Of a stretch of 64,000 nt of DNA, positions 55,024 to 63,909 are shown one piece after another. The notes beneath the pieces are model-generated. The model saw only the letters and a program-made list of their open reading frames with translations. It was not told where the DNA came from and ran no database searches. Numbering within the stretch: position 1 is the stretch's first letter; each line of letters opens with the position of its first letter. Location of the stretch: NCBI GenBank assembly GCA_003104905.1, contig PQAS01000054.1, positions 22,790-86,789 on the forward strand, in the 5' to 3' direction. The stretch comes from Candidatus Methanoperedentaceae archaeon. GTDB lineage: Archaea; Halobacteriota; Methanosarcinia; Methanosarcinales; Methanoperedenaceae. The translations under genes were made by a program, and so were the position numbers.

Positions 55024-55722
55024 ATGCAGGAATATAAGATAAAGATCCTTGATATGCAAAAAGACGAAAGGCCGCGCGAGAGACTGATAAAGAACGGCGC
55101 ATCGGCATTGAGCGATTCTGAACTTCTTGCAATAATCTTGAGGACGGGTTCAAAGCAGGAAAATGTCATAAACCTCTCCCAGAGGATCCTGAAAGAATAT
55201 AACATTAAACAGCTCTCTCAGGCAAATCTCAAACAATTAATGAGAATCCATGGGATCAAAGAAAGCAAGGCTGCCCAAATAACAGCCTGTTTTGAGATTG
55301 CACGGCGCCTGGAGTCCTTCAAGGAAGGGGAAAAACAAAAGATCAACTCTCCTGAAGATGTTTACAGGCTTATATATCCGAAAATGAGGGAGCAGAAAAA
55401 AGAACTTTTTATCGAATTATGCCTTGATACAAAAAACCGTATAATCAGGGAGGAAGTAATTTCTGTGGGTTCATTGAATGCAAATATCGTGCATCCCAGG
55501 GAAGTATTCAAACTTGCATTAGCAGAATCGGCAGCACATATAATTGTTGTCCATAATCATCCCTCCGGCGACCCGGCGCCAAGCAGGGAAGATATCGAAA
55601 TTACAAAAAAATTGGCACAAACCGGAATTATTATGGGGATCACCCTTCTTGATCATGTAATAATTGGCGACGGACGGCATTTCAGCATGAAAGAGGCTGG
55701 ACATATCCAGAACGGAGAGTAA
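55024..55722 (+). CDS. radC: RadC/JAB-domain protein
   Basis: An N-terminal helix-hairpin-helix domain is followed by a JAB/MPN metalloprotein domain with 'HNHPSGDPAPSREDIEIT' and 'LLDHVIIGDG'. The zinc-site Glu, His, His and Asp are all present. Despite the name, no direct role in DNA repair is proven. It sits immediately before mobA (one base) and may be co-transcribed. Confidence 0.9.
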   Translation: MQEYKIKILDMQKDERPRERLIKNGASALSDSELLAIILRTGSKQENVINLSQRILKEYNIKQLSQANLKQLMRIHGIKESKAAQITACFEIARRLESFKEGEKQKINSPEDVYRLIYPKMREQKKELFIELCLDTKNRIIREEVISVGSLNANIVHPREVFKLALAESAAHIIVVHNHPSGDPAPSREDIEITKKLAQTGIIMGITLLDHVIIGDGRHFSMKEAGHIQNGE

Positions 55723-55723
55723 A

Positions 55724-56317
55724 ATGGCATATTCTGGAATTATCCTTGCCGGAGGAAAAGGAAAGCGCATGGGTTACCAGGAAAAAGCCCTCATGGCGTT
55801 TAACGGAAAACCTCTTATTACCTATGTTATCAAGAGCCTTGAAAAAGTCGTTGATAATATTATCATATCTGTTCGCGATAAAGCACAGGAAGAGTTGTTG
55901 GTTTCAGTATTGCCGGGCTACACTTATGTATCTGATGCTTATGAAAACACAGGCCCGCTTTCGGGAATACTTTCAAGCCTGATGGTTTGCAGGGATGAAT
56001 TTTGTTTTATCGCCGCATGCGATATGCCTTTTATCAATGAAAATGCAGTAAAATTGCTTTTCAGGAAATGTGAAGGCCATGATGCTGCCATCGTGCGCCG
56101 TGAAGACGGCTATCTTGAGCCGCTACATGCTGTTTACAAATGCAAACCAATGGTTTTTGAAACAAAGAAGGCTATCATGAATGGAAAGAAAAAGATCCTT
56201 GCTCCAATTCATAAAATGATAGTCAATTATGTGGAAATTGAAGAAATCAGGAAAATTGATCCTGATTTAAAAACATTTATCAATATCAATACACTAGAAG
56301 ATTTGAATCCATCTTAA
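55724..56317 (+). CDS. mobA: molybdenum cofactor guanylyltransferase
   Basis: The nucleotide-binding motif 'LAGGKGKRMG' and 'ACDMPFINENAVKLL' are those of MobA, which attaches GMP to molybdopterin to form the bis-MGD cofactor used by formylmethanofuran dehydrogenase and formate dehydrogenase. 197 residues is normal. It is followed two bases later by fdhD. Confidence 0.92.
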   Translation: MAYSGIILAGGKGKRMGYQEKALMAFNGKPLITYVIKSLEKVVDNIIISVRDKAQEELLVSVLPGYTYVSDAYENTGPLSGILSSLMVCRDEFCFIAACDMPFINENAVKLLFRKCEGHDAAIVRREDGYLEPLHAVYKCKPMVFETKKAIMNGKKKILAPIHKMIVNYVEIEEIRKIDPDLKTFININTLEDLNPS

Positions 56318-56319
56318 CA

Positions 56320-57072
56320 ATGTATACAATAAATTATTCTGCACTTGAGTTTAATGGCGGTCTATCACATAAAAAAACCTATACGGTAGCGGTAGAGAAT
56401 ACTATTGATCTTTATATAAACAAAACCCCCATCGCTTCAATACTTTCAACACCGGAAATGTTAAAAGAGCTGGCCATCGGGTATCTTATCTGCGAAGGCC
56501 TGGTAAAAAGCCCTGATAGCATAAGGGATTTCAAAATTGATGGGAACAGGATATATGCCATGATCGACCAGTCCGAACATCTTGAACTCTGGCGCGAATT
56601 AAGATCATCGGGATGTGTCGGTGTAAGGTGGGAGGAGAATGAGAATATTTCGATCGATTCAGGAACAAGATTCAGCGCAAATTCAATTGAGGAAAGCCTT
56701 GGATTCCTGGAATCCGATATATACAGGGAAACGCATGGGACGCATGCGGCATGTCTCATAAATGTAAGTGGGGAATGCGTGGCAAAAGCCATAGATGTAG
56801 GAAGACATAATGCCTTTGATAAGGTTGTGGGATATGCATATCTTAACGGGATAGATGTGAGGGAGCATTTTATATTGTCCACGGGACGCCAGTCGGCAGG
56901 TATGGTGTTAAAAGCTGCCCGGGCCGGAATCCCGCTTGTTGCCACAAAGACCGCACCTCTTAATTCCGGTATCGATGCAGCACAGAGATGCGGAGTATGT
57001 CTTGTGTGTTTTGTTTCAAATGACCGGATCTCGGTTTTTTCGCATCCTGAGAGGCTTCTGTGCCGCCTGTAA
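56320..57072 (+). CDS. fdhD: FdhD-family sulfurtransferase, canonical copy
   Basis: 250 residues with 'ELAIGYLICEGLV', 'RSSGCVGV' (Cys99), the full 'DVGRHNAFDKVVG' motif (159-171) and 'STGRQSAGMVLKAARAGIPLVATKTAPL'. It sulfurates the Mo/W cofactor before insertion. It lies between mobA and mobB, overlapping the latter by 13 bases. It is the more conventional of the two FdhD proteins in the window. Confidence 0.92.
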   Translation: MYTINYSALEFNGGLSHKKTYTVAVENTIDLYINKTPIASILSTPEMLKELAIGYLICEGLVKSPDSIRDFKIDGNRIYAMIDQSEHLELWRELRSSGCVGVRWEENENISIDSGTRFSANSIEESLGFLESDIYRETHGTHAACLINVSGECVAKAIDVGRHNAFDKVVGYAYLNGIDVREHFILSTGRQSAGMVLKAARAGIPLVATKTAPLNSGIDAAQRCGVCLVCFVSNDRISVFSHPERLLCRL

Positions 57073-57521
57073 TTTGTATTGTGGGAACGAGCAAGACCGG
57101 GAAAACAAAATTAATGGAAGAATTGATAAAAGATCTTAAAGGCCGTGGCCTGAAGGTAGGCGCCTTGAAATCCCATAAACACGGGGATTTTGAAATAGAT
57201 GTAAAAGGCAAAGATACATGGAAATATGCAAATGCTGGTGCAGATACCGTTGCCATAACCTCCTCTGTGAAATTTGCCGTTATCAAGAACGAAAATGTAA
57301 TGACTGATATTGACGAGATATGTGAAACATATTTTTTTGATACTGATGTTGTCCTTGCGGACGGATTCACTCAATCGGATAAGCCCCGGATAATTGTAGT
57401 AGAGAATGAACAGGATGCGGGATTTTTCGAAAGGGGATGCAGGGTGATATCCATTACGGATGAAAAGATCAAAGATTTAAAAAGTGTTTTTCAAAAAGTG
57501 CTTGAATTTCTGGAAACATGA
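57060..57521 (+). CDS. mobB: molybdopterin-guanine dinucleotide biosynthesis protein MobB
   Basis: A P-loop 'VGTSKTGKTKLMEELI' and 'VGALKSHKHGDFEID' identify MobB, the GTPase partner of MobA. The start is a GTG inside the end of fdhD. 153 residues, standard length. It closes the radC-mobA-fdhD-mobB cluster. Confidence 0.9.
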   Translation: MPPVICIVGTSKTGKTKLMEELIKDLKGRGLKVGALKSHKHGDFEIDVKGKDTWKYANAGADTVAITSSVKFAVIKNENVMTDIDEICETYFFDTDVVLADGFTQSDKPRIIVVENEQDAGFFERGCRVISITDEKIKDLKSVFQKVLEFLET

Positions 57522-57556
57522 AAAAATTATTATAGGGCCAATCCCAATACTTCCAC

Positions 57557-57934
57557 ATGGATTATTGGTTAGGCTATTTCATCAATGATTATGTCCTGTA
57601 TAAGATAATTGAAGGAATTATAGCGGTTCTCTCAATGATCGTGATTTACCTGGGTATACATATTGCTTTGAATTGGAAATTCATAAACAAGGAAAATCCG
57701 GATTCAAACGAAATAATTTCACAAAAACAAAGTTTTTATCGCAGCACATTGTTCATTTTTATTGCCGGCTTTTTTATGATTATACATGAATTATTCGAAG
57801 GCCTTGAGAAAGAAGCACCCGATTACGCGACATATGAATTGCTAGAGATGGTCGCGCTTTCCGGATTGGTATTGTTTTTATATGAGTGGCATAAAATATT
57901 GTTAAAATTAAAAAAGAGTAGATTAGTTAAGTGA
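57557..57934 (+). CDS. small membrane protein, unknown
   Basis: I do not recognise the family. Three hydrophobic helices (about residues 14-38, 67-82 and 95-112) are separated by charged loops, the middle one with 'HELFEGLEKEAPDYATYE'. It follows mobB by 35 bases and may belong to that transcript. Confidence 0.55.
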   Translation: MDYWLGYFINDYVLYKIIEGIIAVLSMIVIYLGIHIALNWKFINKENPDSNEIISQKQSFYRSTLFIFIAGFFMIIHELFEGLEKEAPDYATYELLEMVALSGLVLFLYEWHKILLKLKKSRLVK

Positions 57935-57995
57935 GCCTAAGGCAGGATTTCGAGCTATCATGAGATTTGCAGTTATCCCAAATATAGTATAAATC

Positions 57996-58049
57996 GAACA
58001 CGGATAATCAAATCCGCGTGTATCCGCGTCATCCGTGCAATCCGTGTTC
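57996..58049. repeat. hairpin repeat of the CCGCGT/CCGTGT type
   Basis: Ten-base arms GAACACGGAT and ATCCGTGTTC close a loop made of variants of 'ATCCGCGTG / ATCCGCGTC / ATCCGTGCA'. A part matches 38929-38945. It lies between two convergent genes. Confidence 0.7.
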
Positions 58050-58073
58050 TATCACTGATTTTATTCCGGATAA

Positions 58074-58616
58074 TTATTTGTCGCCCATTAACTTCATTGT
58101 TGCTATCCAGAAGCAAAGTACAGTGAAGGGATAGGTTATTAACCATCCCACTCCGACGGTACCTCCGATGGCATTTATCACGAGAAGCACAACACCCAGG
58201 ATCAAGGAAAACTCAAAGTTCTCCCGTCCAATTGCATAACTCTTTTTGAGAGAATCGATAGCACCAGCTTTTGTTGATATCGCGATTGGAATAGCATACT
58301 GGAAGAGCAACATAAGGATTAATCCCGGGATAATGAGAAGGACCAAACCTGCAAGGATTGCCAGGCACCCGACTATGAACATAACCCAGCTGACCACAAA
58401 ATAATCAAAACCTTTGAAAACGTCTTTGATTTCTATATTTTCACCCCGGATAATTTTTTGTCCCATAATATATAATCCGAAAAATAACGGAGGCGCCGTA
58501 ATGATCAATAATGATCCGATTCCTGCGATGGCGGTAGCAACAATAAATATGGCAAATTGTTTTTTATAGAGGTCGAAGCCTTCACTGAGAATATCTTCCA
58601 CTTTAATAGAATTCAA
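58074..58616 (-). CDS. polytopic membrane protein, unknown
   Basis: About five hydrophobic segments follow an N-terminal helix '[21 protein letters not shown]'. This start is typical of the DUF975/YciC-like membrane domain, where short amphipathic helices alternate with GxxL-rich helices. Family level only. The start is a TTG with AGGAG directly before it, which is too close, so the real start may lie a few codons downstream. It faces the zinc-finger gene. Confidence 0.6.
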   Translation of the reverse strand: MNSIKVEDILSEGFDLYKKQFAIFIVATAIAGIGSLLIITAPPLFFGLYIMGQKIIRGENIEIKDVFKGFDYFVVSWVMFIVGCLAILAGLVLLIIPGLILMLLFQYAIPIAISTKAGAIDSLKKSYAIGRENFEFSLILGVVLLVINAIGGTVGVGWLITYPFTVLCFWIATMKLMGDK

Positions 58617-58698
58617 CTCCTATAATAGAATTATCAGGCAAGGTATTTAAATATTTCATCAATTCGAATAACATTTATCATCAAAGACCGAAGAAGCG

Positions 58699-58989
58699 AT
58701 GGATCCGGTCATAACTTCAACAGTCAAGGGTCGCGAAATCGTGATCATTAGACTTACAGGTGCACGCTGCTCTGAATGCGGTGAACAGTATGTGGATGCG
58801 TCATCAAGCAGGAAAGCACTTAAAATTGCAGATAAATTCCGTAAACCTGCGATCGTATTCAAACGGAAGATCACTTTAAGCGGAGGAAGGCGCTTCAATT
58901 CATTAGACTGGCGCAAGAGCAGGCTTTCATTTTATCAGAGATCGTTTTATAATGAGCATAATAATTATTTATATATTATCAAAAATTAA
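58699..58989 (+). CDS. YgiT/MqsA-type zinc-finger protein, possibly with altered C-terminus
   Basis: 'GREIVIIRLTGARCSECGEQYVDASSSRKALKIADKF' (about residues 11-47) looks like the second zinc pair and linker of YgiT-type zinc fingers, which are often antitoxins. The first CxxC pair at the N-terminus is missing, and after 'LSGGRR' the chain turns into an unusual Arg/Tyr/Asn-rich tail right before the mobile region. It may be a degraded or truncated antitoxin. No clear ribosome binding site. Confidence 0.45.
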   Translation: MDPVITSTVKGREIVIIRLTGARCSECGEQYVDASSSRKALKIADKFRKPAIVFKRKITLSGGRRFNSLDWRKSRLSFYQRSFYNEHNNYLYIIKN

Positions 58990-59048
58990 AGAGTATATAT
59001 ATATCTATGATTGATAATTTAGACGTTGGGGTCAAGGGGTAGGGAACC

Positions 59049-59069
59049 CTCAGCCCTTCGAGGGCTGAG
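59049..59069 (+). repeat. IS200/IS605-type end hairpin
   Basis: CTCAGCCCT-TCG-AGGGCTGAG forms a nine-pair stem, followed by ATGAATCGGC, a context typical of IS200/IS605 ends. It resembles the hairpin at 61808-61828 in arm ends. The transposon it belonged to cannot be defined; 59070-59213 has an open frame of about 48 codons that may be a remnant. Confidence 0.55.
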
Positions 59070-59213
59070 ATGAATCGGCGTGCCTTGAAGCACAGGAAAG
59101 AGAGAACAACAAAAAGGATATCAAAAGAAAAAAAAAATGAATGTAACGGCACTATATCCACCGGGGTTAAAATCCCACCGTATAGGTCTGTTCCTGTACG
59201 AAGAGAAATGGAA

Positions 59214-61099
59214 GTGCGACGCTGCGAAGCGTGGTGCGGAGTTCCCCAGTATCGGAAACCACAGCCCTGAACAACATGTAAACCAGAAGTGGCCTTAGCA
59301 TGATGCGACATTCCCGATTCAAATGGAAGCTCGAACAGAATGATGATTGCCGGGGTGATCATGGCAGGGATGGTTTCGAAAGCTCTCCTGTGCGACCGAG
59401 GGAGGTCTTGCATAGTCCTCTCCGATGTTGAGTTAAAACCCTACACGTTTCAGGGTCACTGAACTCAACTGAAGGGATACAGGTAATGGAGGCATAACCT
59501 TTCAGGGAAAACCAAAGTGATGCTCTGCAAGAAGTCGGAAGAACTCATAGTAGCGATGAAGGTCAGGCCGAAGATACACCGAACCTGTGCCGCAGGGCGC
59601 AGGGGGCGACGGTGCGAGGAGAAAACCTGATCCAGCAAAGGAGTTCCAGTCTGGATAGAGTAGAGGTGAACAGCACGATAACACCAATCGGATTAAGAGA
59701 AGATACCAGAAAGGTAAGCACCGCCAAAATGGCAATAAAACGCTCTCTGGTGACAGTATGTGAAGATAGTGGAACAACGGCTGGAAGCCGAAACCGATGG
59801 AAACAGTAAATGAAGAAATGGAATCAGCAATACCATGACAAATTCAAGGCATTTGCTCTGATACATAAAGTATGGGATCAAAAGAACCTTGAAAAGGCAT
59901 GGAAAAGCGTAAAAGCGAATAAAGGAAGTGCTGGAATAGATAACATAACCATTGAACAATTCGAACAAAATCTATCACAGAATTTAGCCGAAATACAGAG
60001 ACTGCTTAAAGAGAAACGCTATAAACCAAGCCCGGTCTTAAGAGTATTGATCCCAAAAGATAACGGGAAGATGAGGAAACTTGGGATTCCTACAGTAAGA
60101 GACAGAGTAGTCCAGCAGGCATTAAAGAACGTACTTGAACCCATCTTTGAAGAAATATTCCTGCCCCAGAGCCATGGTTACAGACCCAACACTAATGCTC
60201 ATGCGGCAGTACGGAAGGGTGAAGCTTTCCTTGAAAGAGGCTACCACTGGGTAGTGGATGCCGACATCGAGGGATTCTTTGACCATGTTGACCATCAGAT
60301 AATGATGGATCTTGTGTGCGAAAAAGTCGCAGACGGCAGAGTTCTTTCTCTCATAGAATCGTTCCTGAAAAGCGGAATAATGAACGAAGGCATTTTCGAG
60401 GAGAGCCTTGAAGGTACTCCTCAGGGTGGAAACCTCAGTCCTCTGCTGTCGAATATTTATCTGAATCACTTCGACAGGAGAATGGGCGATTATGGTTACC
60501 TGCTCCTGAGATATGCAGACGACATCGTTATTTTCCGCAAGTTTGAATCTGATGCAGAAGATGCACTGAAACGAGCAAAAGAGATTCTGGAGGGAGAGTT
60601 GAAATTGAAACTCAGTCCTGAAAAGACAAAGATCATCCATGCAAGAAAGAAAGGGGTTGAATTCCTTGGTTTTCACTTCAATGGAAGATGGAGAAGACCA
60701 AGGGATAAAGCAAGGAAGAAGTTCAAAGAAGATATAAAATACAGGACAAGACGGAAGCAGCCTGTAAACCTTGAAACTGTAATACGTTTCCTCAATCCTG
60801 TAATTCGAGGTTGGGGGAACTATTTTAAAGGCGGTACTGTGACGAAATTGTACGGAGAACTCGATGGTTATATTCGAGGACGTTTGAGAAGCTTCAAGGC
60901 TAAAAGGCGTACCCAGAAGACTATTTTATATACGCTTCCTCAATCAGAGCTTAAAGAAAAGGGGCTGATCTCTCTTTCTTCGTTGCTGGATGAATCCATC
61001 TCCTGCAAAGGGAAAAGCCAGACGAAAGCCGTGTACGGGAAATCCGTCCGCACGGTTTGATGAGGAGGTGGAGGTTGAAAGGCCTCTGCTTTACTCTAC
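59214..61099 (+). mobile_element. group II intron with reverse transcriptase/maturase
   Basis: The 5' end is GTGCG at 59214, and the first 590 bases are structured and non-coding. A domain V is recognisable at 61026-61058 (AAGCCGTG ... CACGGTTT with a GAAA-type cap), followed by domain VI and a TTACTCTAC 3' end. Length about 1.89 kb is normal. Exact ends are inferred from motifs, with an uncertainty of a few bases on the 3' side. It is inserted in a non-coding or remnant stretch next to an IS hairpin. Confidence 0.85.
59810..61060 (+). CDS. ltrA: group II intron-encoded reverse transcriptase/maturase
   Basis: The RT domain has 'GTPQGGNLSPLLSNIYLNHFD' and the active site 'RYADDIVIF'. The maturase (X) domain ends with 'VIRGWGNYFKGGTVTKLYGELDGYIRGRLRSF'. 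There is no HNH endonuclease domain after it, so 416 residues is a short form without En. It reads in the same direction as the intron and its stop lies in domain V. The protein appears intact. Confidence 0.93.
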   Translation: MKKWNQQYHDKFKAFALIHKVWDQKNLEKAWKSVKANKGSAGIDNITIEQFEQNLSQNLAEIQRLLKEKRYKPSPVLRVLIPKDNGKMRKLGIPTVRDRVVQQALKNVLEPIFEEIFLPQSHGYRPNTNAHAAVRKGEAFLERGYHWVVDADIEGFFDHVDHQIMMDLVCEKVADGRVLSLIESFLKSGIMNEGIFEESLEGTPQGGNLSPLLSNIYLNHFDRRMGDYGYLLLRYADDIVIFRKFESDAEDALKRAKEILEGELKLKLSPEKTKIIHARKKGVEFLGFHFNGRWRRPRDKARKKFKEDIKYRTRRKQPVNLETVIRFLNPVIRGWGNYFKGGTVTKLYGELDGYIRGRLRSFKAKRRTQKTILYTLPQSELKEKGLISLSSLLDESISCKGKSQTKAVYGKSVRTV

Positions 61100-61239
61100 T
61101 ACCCCTTGGAATTGTGAATCGTATTCCCGATTAAGAATTGTCGGGACTGGAATATTAGGTGCTCTATTTCGGAAAAATAGCTAACGATAGTCATATCGAA
61201 CAAAAACTAACTTTTTAAACATGAATCCGTAATAAGTAC

Positions 61240-61828
61240 GTGAGAGGGTCTCCAAAACACCTCTCACAGACAAACTTTTGGGTGGCATGAAGCTTCTCGA
61301 AAACGGAGGACTACAATGGAATTCGACAAATATAGCCATAGCTTTGGCGAAAGTAACTTCCATTTTCAGTTCACGCCGAAATACCGACGTGATATGTTTA
61401 GGGATGTTATTATTAAAAAGGCTTGTGAGGAATCATTCCTCAGGATAGCAAAGAAATATAAAATGGTTGTTCGTGCTCTGGAATTTGGTCCAGATCATGT
61501 TCATCTATTTTTGGGAAATTGCAAAAAATATAGTGTCCCACAAGTTGCTCAATATTTCAAAGGAGCAAGTTCAAGGGAAATTCGGAAAAATCATTGGGAT
61601 CATATAAAAAATAAATTATGCAGTGATTCTTTCTGGAGCGATGGTTACTTTTACGAATCAGTCGGCAGAGTAACAAGTGAATCGGTGGAATACCATATAA
61701 AACGTAAGCAGGGAAAACATTGGGCAGAGGTAGATTTCGAGGTTCACGATAAACCTCCATCGCAGAAATCTTTAAAAGACTTTTTCTATAGCTAACCGAG
61801 GCAACCGCTCAGGGCTTGTAGCCCTGAG
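61240..61828 (+). mobile_element. IS200-type insertion sequence
   Basis: A left hairpin GTGAGAGG-N12-CCTCTCAC (61240-61267) and a right hairpin CTCAGGGCT-TGT-AGCCCTGAG (61808-61828) bracket a single Y1 transposase gene. Exact cleavage points beyond the hairpins cannot be set. It lies 140 bases after the group II intron. Confidence 0.75.
61316..61795 (+). CDS. tnpA: IS200/IS605-family Y1 transposase TnpA
   Basis: The HUH motif is His61-Val-His63 ('GPDHVHLFL') and the nucleophile is probably Tyr126 in 'SVEYHIKRKQG'. The 159-residue single-domain transposase acts on single-stranded hairpin ends. A GGAGGA-type site ('cggaggactaca') precedes the start. It appears complete and may be active. Confidence 0.93.
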   Translation: MEFDKYSHSFGESNFHFQFTPKYRRDMFRDVIIKKACEESFLRIAKKYKMVVRALEFGPDHVHLFLGNCKKYSVPQVAQYFKGASSREIRKNHWDHIKNKLCSDSFWSDGYFYESVGRVTSESVEYHIKRKQGKHWAEVDFEVHDKPPSQKSLKDFFYS

Positions 61829-62407
61829 TAGTTTACAATAAAGATATAGCGTTTTTTTTAACACTACCTCTCCTCGCTAGACAATCTAAGGAACAACCTA
61901 TAAATAAAGCTTTCTATCAATTATAACGAATATTAATTATAATGCTCATACAATTTTACATAAAGCAAAATTAACCCGCCCATTTCCAATTATCTTTTCT
62001 ATATCCTCTGTCAGGTTGGTAAATCCACCCCCATACACATTTCAAACCTCCCCTCCAATTTTCCCCACGCCACCCCCAACCGATGGCACACCCAATAATC
62101 AGACGCATTTTAAACCCAGCACATCAGACGAAAACTGAACCGCTGAAAAACTAGGCCAATAAGCGATTGTTTCAGCAGAAATCCCGCCTCTGAGGTCTTC
62201 TCACCTTTTCCAATCTAGCGTCTGCTACCCTCCTAAAGTGTCCAAAATCCGTCATTTCACTCAAACCTAATATGCCCCGGAAACCAGACGAAATTCAAAC
62301 TTCAAATTTCAGTCAGAAATGTTTTGTTTGAAAAAATATATCTACTAAGAAACTGTAATTATTAATCATACAAAAACGTACAAATCAAAAGAGTGGAGGA
62401 ATAAAAT
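61829..62407. other. 580-base gene-poor, C-rich accessory stretch
   Basis: No credible frame. From about 62000 the plus strand is pyrimidine-rich with runs of C. The short motif CAGACG(A/C) recurs near 62101, 62127, 62283 and again at 62694, beyond the next gene. Its meaning is unknown. Confidence 0.4.
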
Positions 62408-62659
62408 ATGTCAAAATATCTAATAGAATTGCCGCATACTTCTGAAGATGAGAAGGGGGAGGACACACTTAAAAAATTCGCTTTCGGATTTAAATCTGGA
62501 GAAAATACGGACTGGGCATATATAGATTCATATATAGATGCAAATAGCGAAAAAGAAACATTAAAAACAGTGCCAGAATTTTTGAAGAATAAAGTCCGTG
62601 CCCAAGAAGTCGGTAGGTTTACCCCGGAAGAAATAAGAGCGGCGCACGAAGAAACATAA
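62408..62659 (+). CDS. 83-residue protein, unknown
   Basis: I do not recognise it. A strong 'ggagga' ribosome binding site seven bases before the ATG supports a real gene. The chain is acidic and soluble, starts with a strand 'KYLIELPHTSE', and ends with 'GRFTPEEIRAAHEET'. The layout recalls small ferredoxin-like alpha+beta folds (DUF4242 or similar), but the match is weak. Confidence 0.6.
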   Translation: MSKYLIELPHTSEDEKGEDTLKKFAFGFKSGENTDWAYIDSYIDANSEKETLKTVPEFLKNKVRAQEVGRFTPEEIRAAHEET

Positions 62660-62758
62660 TATTCTTTATTTTATTAAAATTGCCCGAGCCCACCAGACGA
62701 ATTTTCGCAAAAAAAGAAAAGGGGATAGCAAAATCACCCTGGCACATTTTCAACTTTG

Positions 62759-63049
62759 TCATGGAGCTTTGAGCATTTCCTCTAAATCGCTAACTTCCAG
62801 AAACGCGAACGTCTTATGATTGGTGAATTTGGCATACTTCGAGATTTCCATATGGATCTCTTGTTCTGTTCCTTCACGGATGACAAAACCCTTAAATCCG
62901 CCCGCAAACTCTCCAAACCCTATAGTCTTGCCGTTCTTCATATCCTCCTTGATCATATTCAACAGCATAGTCCAATATTGAATTTGCTCTTCAGGACTAT
63001 CAGGAATCTTAGATCTATCTATTTCCCACAGAGTCATAAATTTCGTCAC
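62759..63049 (-). CDS. small DUF3303-like protein
   Basis: 'MTLWEIDRSKIPDSPEEQIQYWTMLLNMIKEDMKNG' and 'GFGEFAGGFKGFVIREGTEQEIHMEISKYAKFTN' resemble the small ferredoxin-fold family DUF3303, of unknown function. The GTG start at 63049 follows a very strong GGAGGTGA site, which outweighs ATG 63037. It converges with the preceding gene across 100 bases. Confidence 0.65.
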   Translation of the reverse strand: MTKFMTLWEIDRSKIPDSPEEQIQYWTMLLNMIKEDMKNGKTIGFGEFAGGFKGFVIREGTEQEIHMEISKYAKFTNHKTFAFLEVSDLEEMLKAP

Positions 63050-63231
63050 TTATCTCACCTCCCTTTGAATTTCTCCCAAAATTTACAAATTAAAATAAGT
63101 GTTTCCGGGATTTATAATTGTTGCTTGTCGGTACAAAAATTCTCGAAGTTATCTTGCGCCTATTGCAGCCGTATTTATTTGTGCTAAAATAAAAGTAGTT
63201 TAAACCACATATACAAAAAGAAGGTGTTTTT

Positions 63232-63909
63232 TTGGAAGATCTAAAAAGTATAACCTCATCGATTATGATAACTTTACGCGAAATAATCGGCTTTTTCCTT
63301 CCAGGTTTCCTCTGGTTACTGGCCATAGCACTTAATTTCAGTGACCAAATAAAAACTGTGCTGGCTAATTTTTTAACCATCGCGCCCTTATCAGCCACTT
63401 CTGCTGACTTATTTTTATGGCTCGTTATAATTTCAACAAGCTATTTTATCGGAACAGTAAATATCCACATTTCTTTTAAAACTTTAGATGTGATAGGCGG
63501 GATAATTGACAAAATGGTTGTAAAGATAATCCATTTATCAAAAATGGCTAACATGGTGATAAAATTTCTTTCAGAAAGGTTTCATATCTCCAGCCTTGTT
63601 ACCCTAGAGGATGAATTAGAAAAGAGTAATATGGAACAACTTAAGGAGAAATTTAATATAAGCCAATTTCGTGATTGGGAGGAAATCGTTGAAAGTTATA
63701 GGATTTATGTGGAATTAAAATCACCAGTGATTAGTTCTGGTGCCTCCAAGCAGGAAGCTGAACTCAACTTTTTTGCCGGCATGTTCTTACCTTTATTAAT
63801 GTTATCATTCTTTTGGTTTCAAGGTTATCCAGAGATCAGACTTTTTCTTCTATTCTCTGCAATTTATTTTGCCTTACGTTTTCAACATCTGCGCAAGTTG
63901 TTCCTATAA
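63232..63909 (+). CDS. membrane protein, unknown
   Basis: No family recognised. Two N-terminal helices (about residues 18-36 and 60-78), a cytoplasmic-looking helical region rich in charged residues (90-175) and two C-terminal helices. A TTG start with an 'aaggtg' site five bases upstream is used. The rest of the window, 63910-64000, holds nothing I can name. Confidence 0.55.
   Translation: MEDLKSITSSIMITLREIIGFFLPGFLWLLAIALNFSDQIKTVLANFLTIAPLSATSADLFLWLVIISTSYFIGTVNIHISFKTLDVIGGIIDKMVVKIIHLSKMANMVIKFLSERFHISSLVTLEDELEKSNMEQLKEKFNISQFRDWEEIVESYRIYVELKSPVISSGASKQEAELNFFAGMFLPLLMLSFFWFQGYPEIRLFLLFSAIYFALRFQHLRKLFL

Noticed and set aside
59070..59270. 66-codon frame before and across the intron 5' end as a gene
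   Set aside because: The frame runs into the structured intron; only its first 48 codons could be a remnant of an older gene, and I could not identify it.
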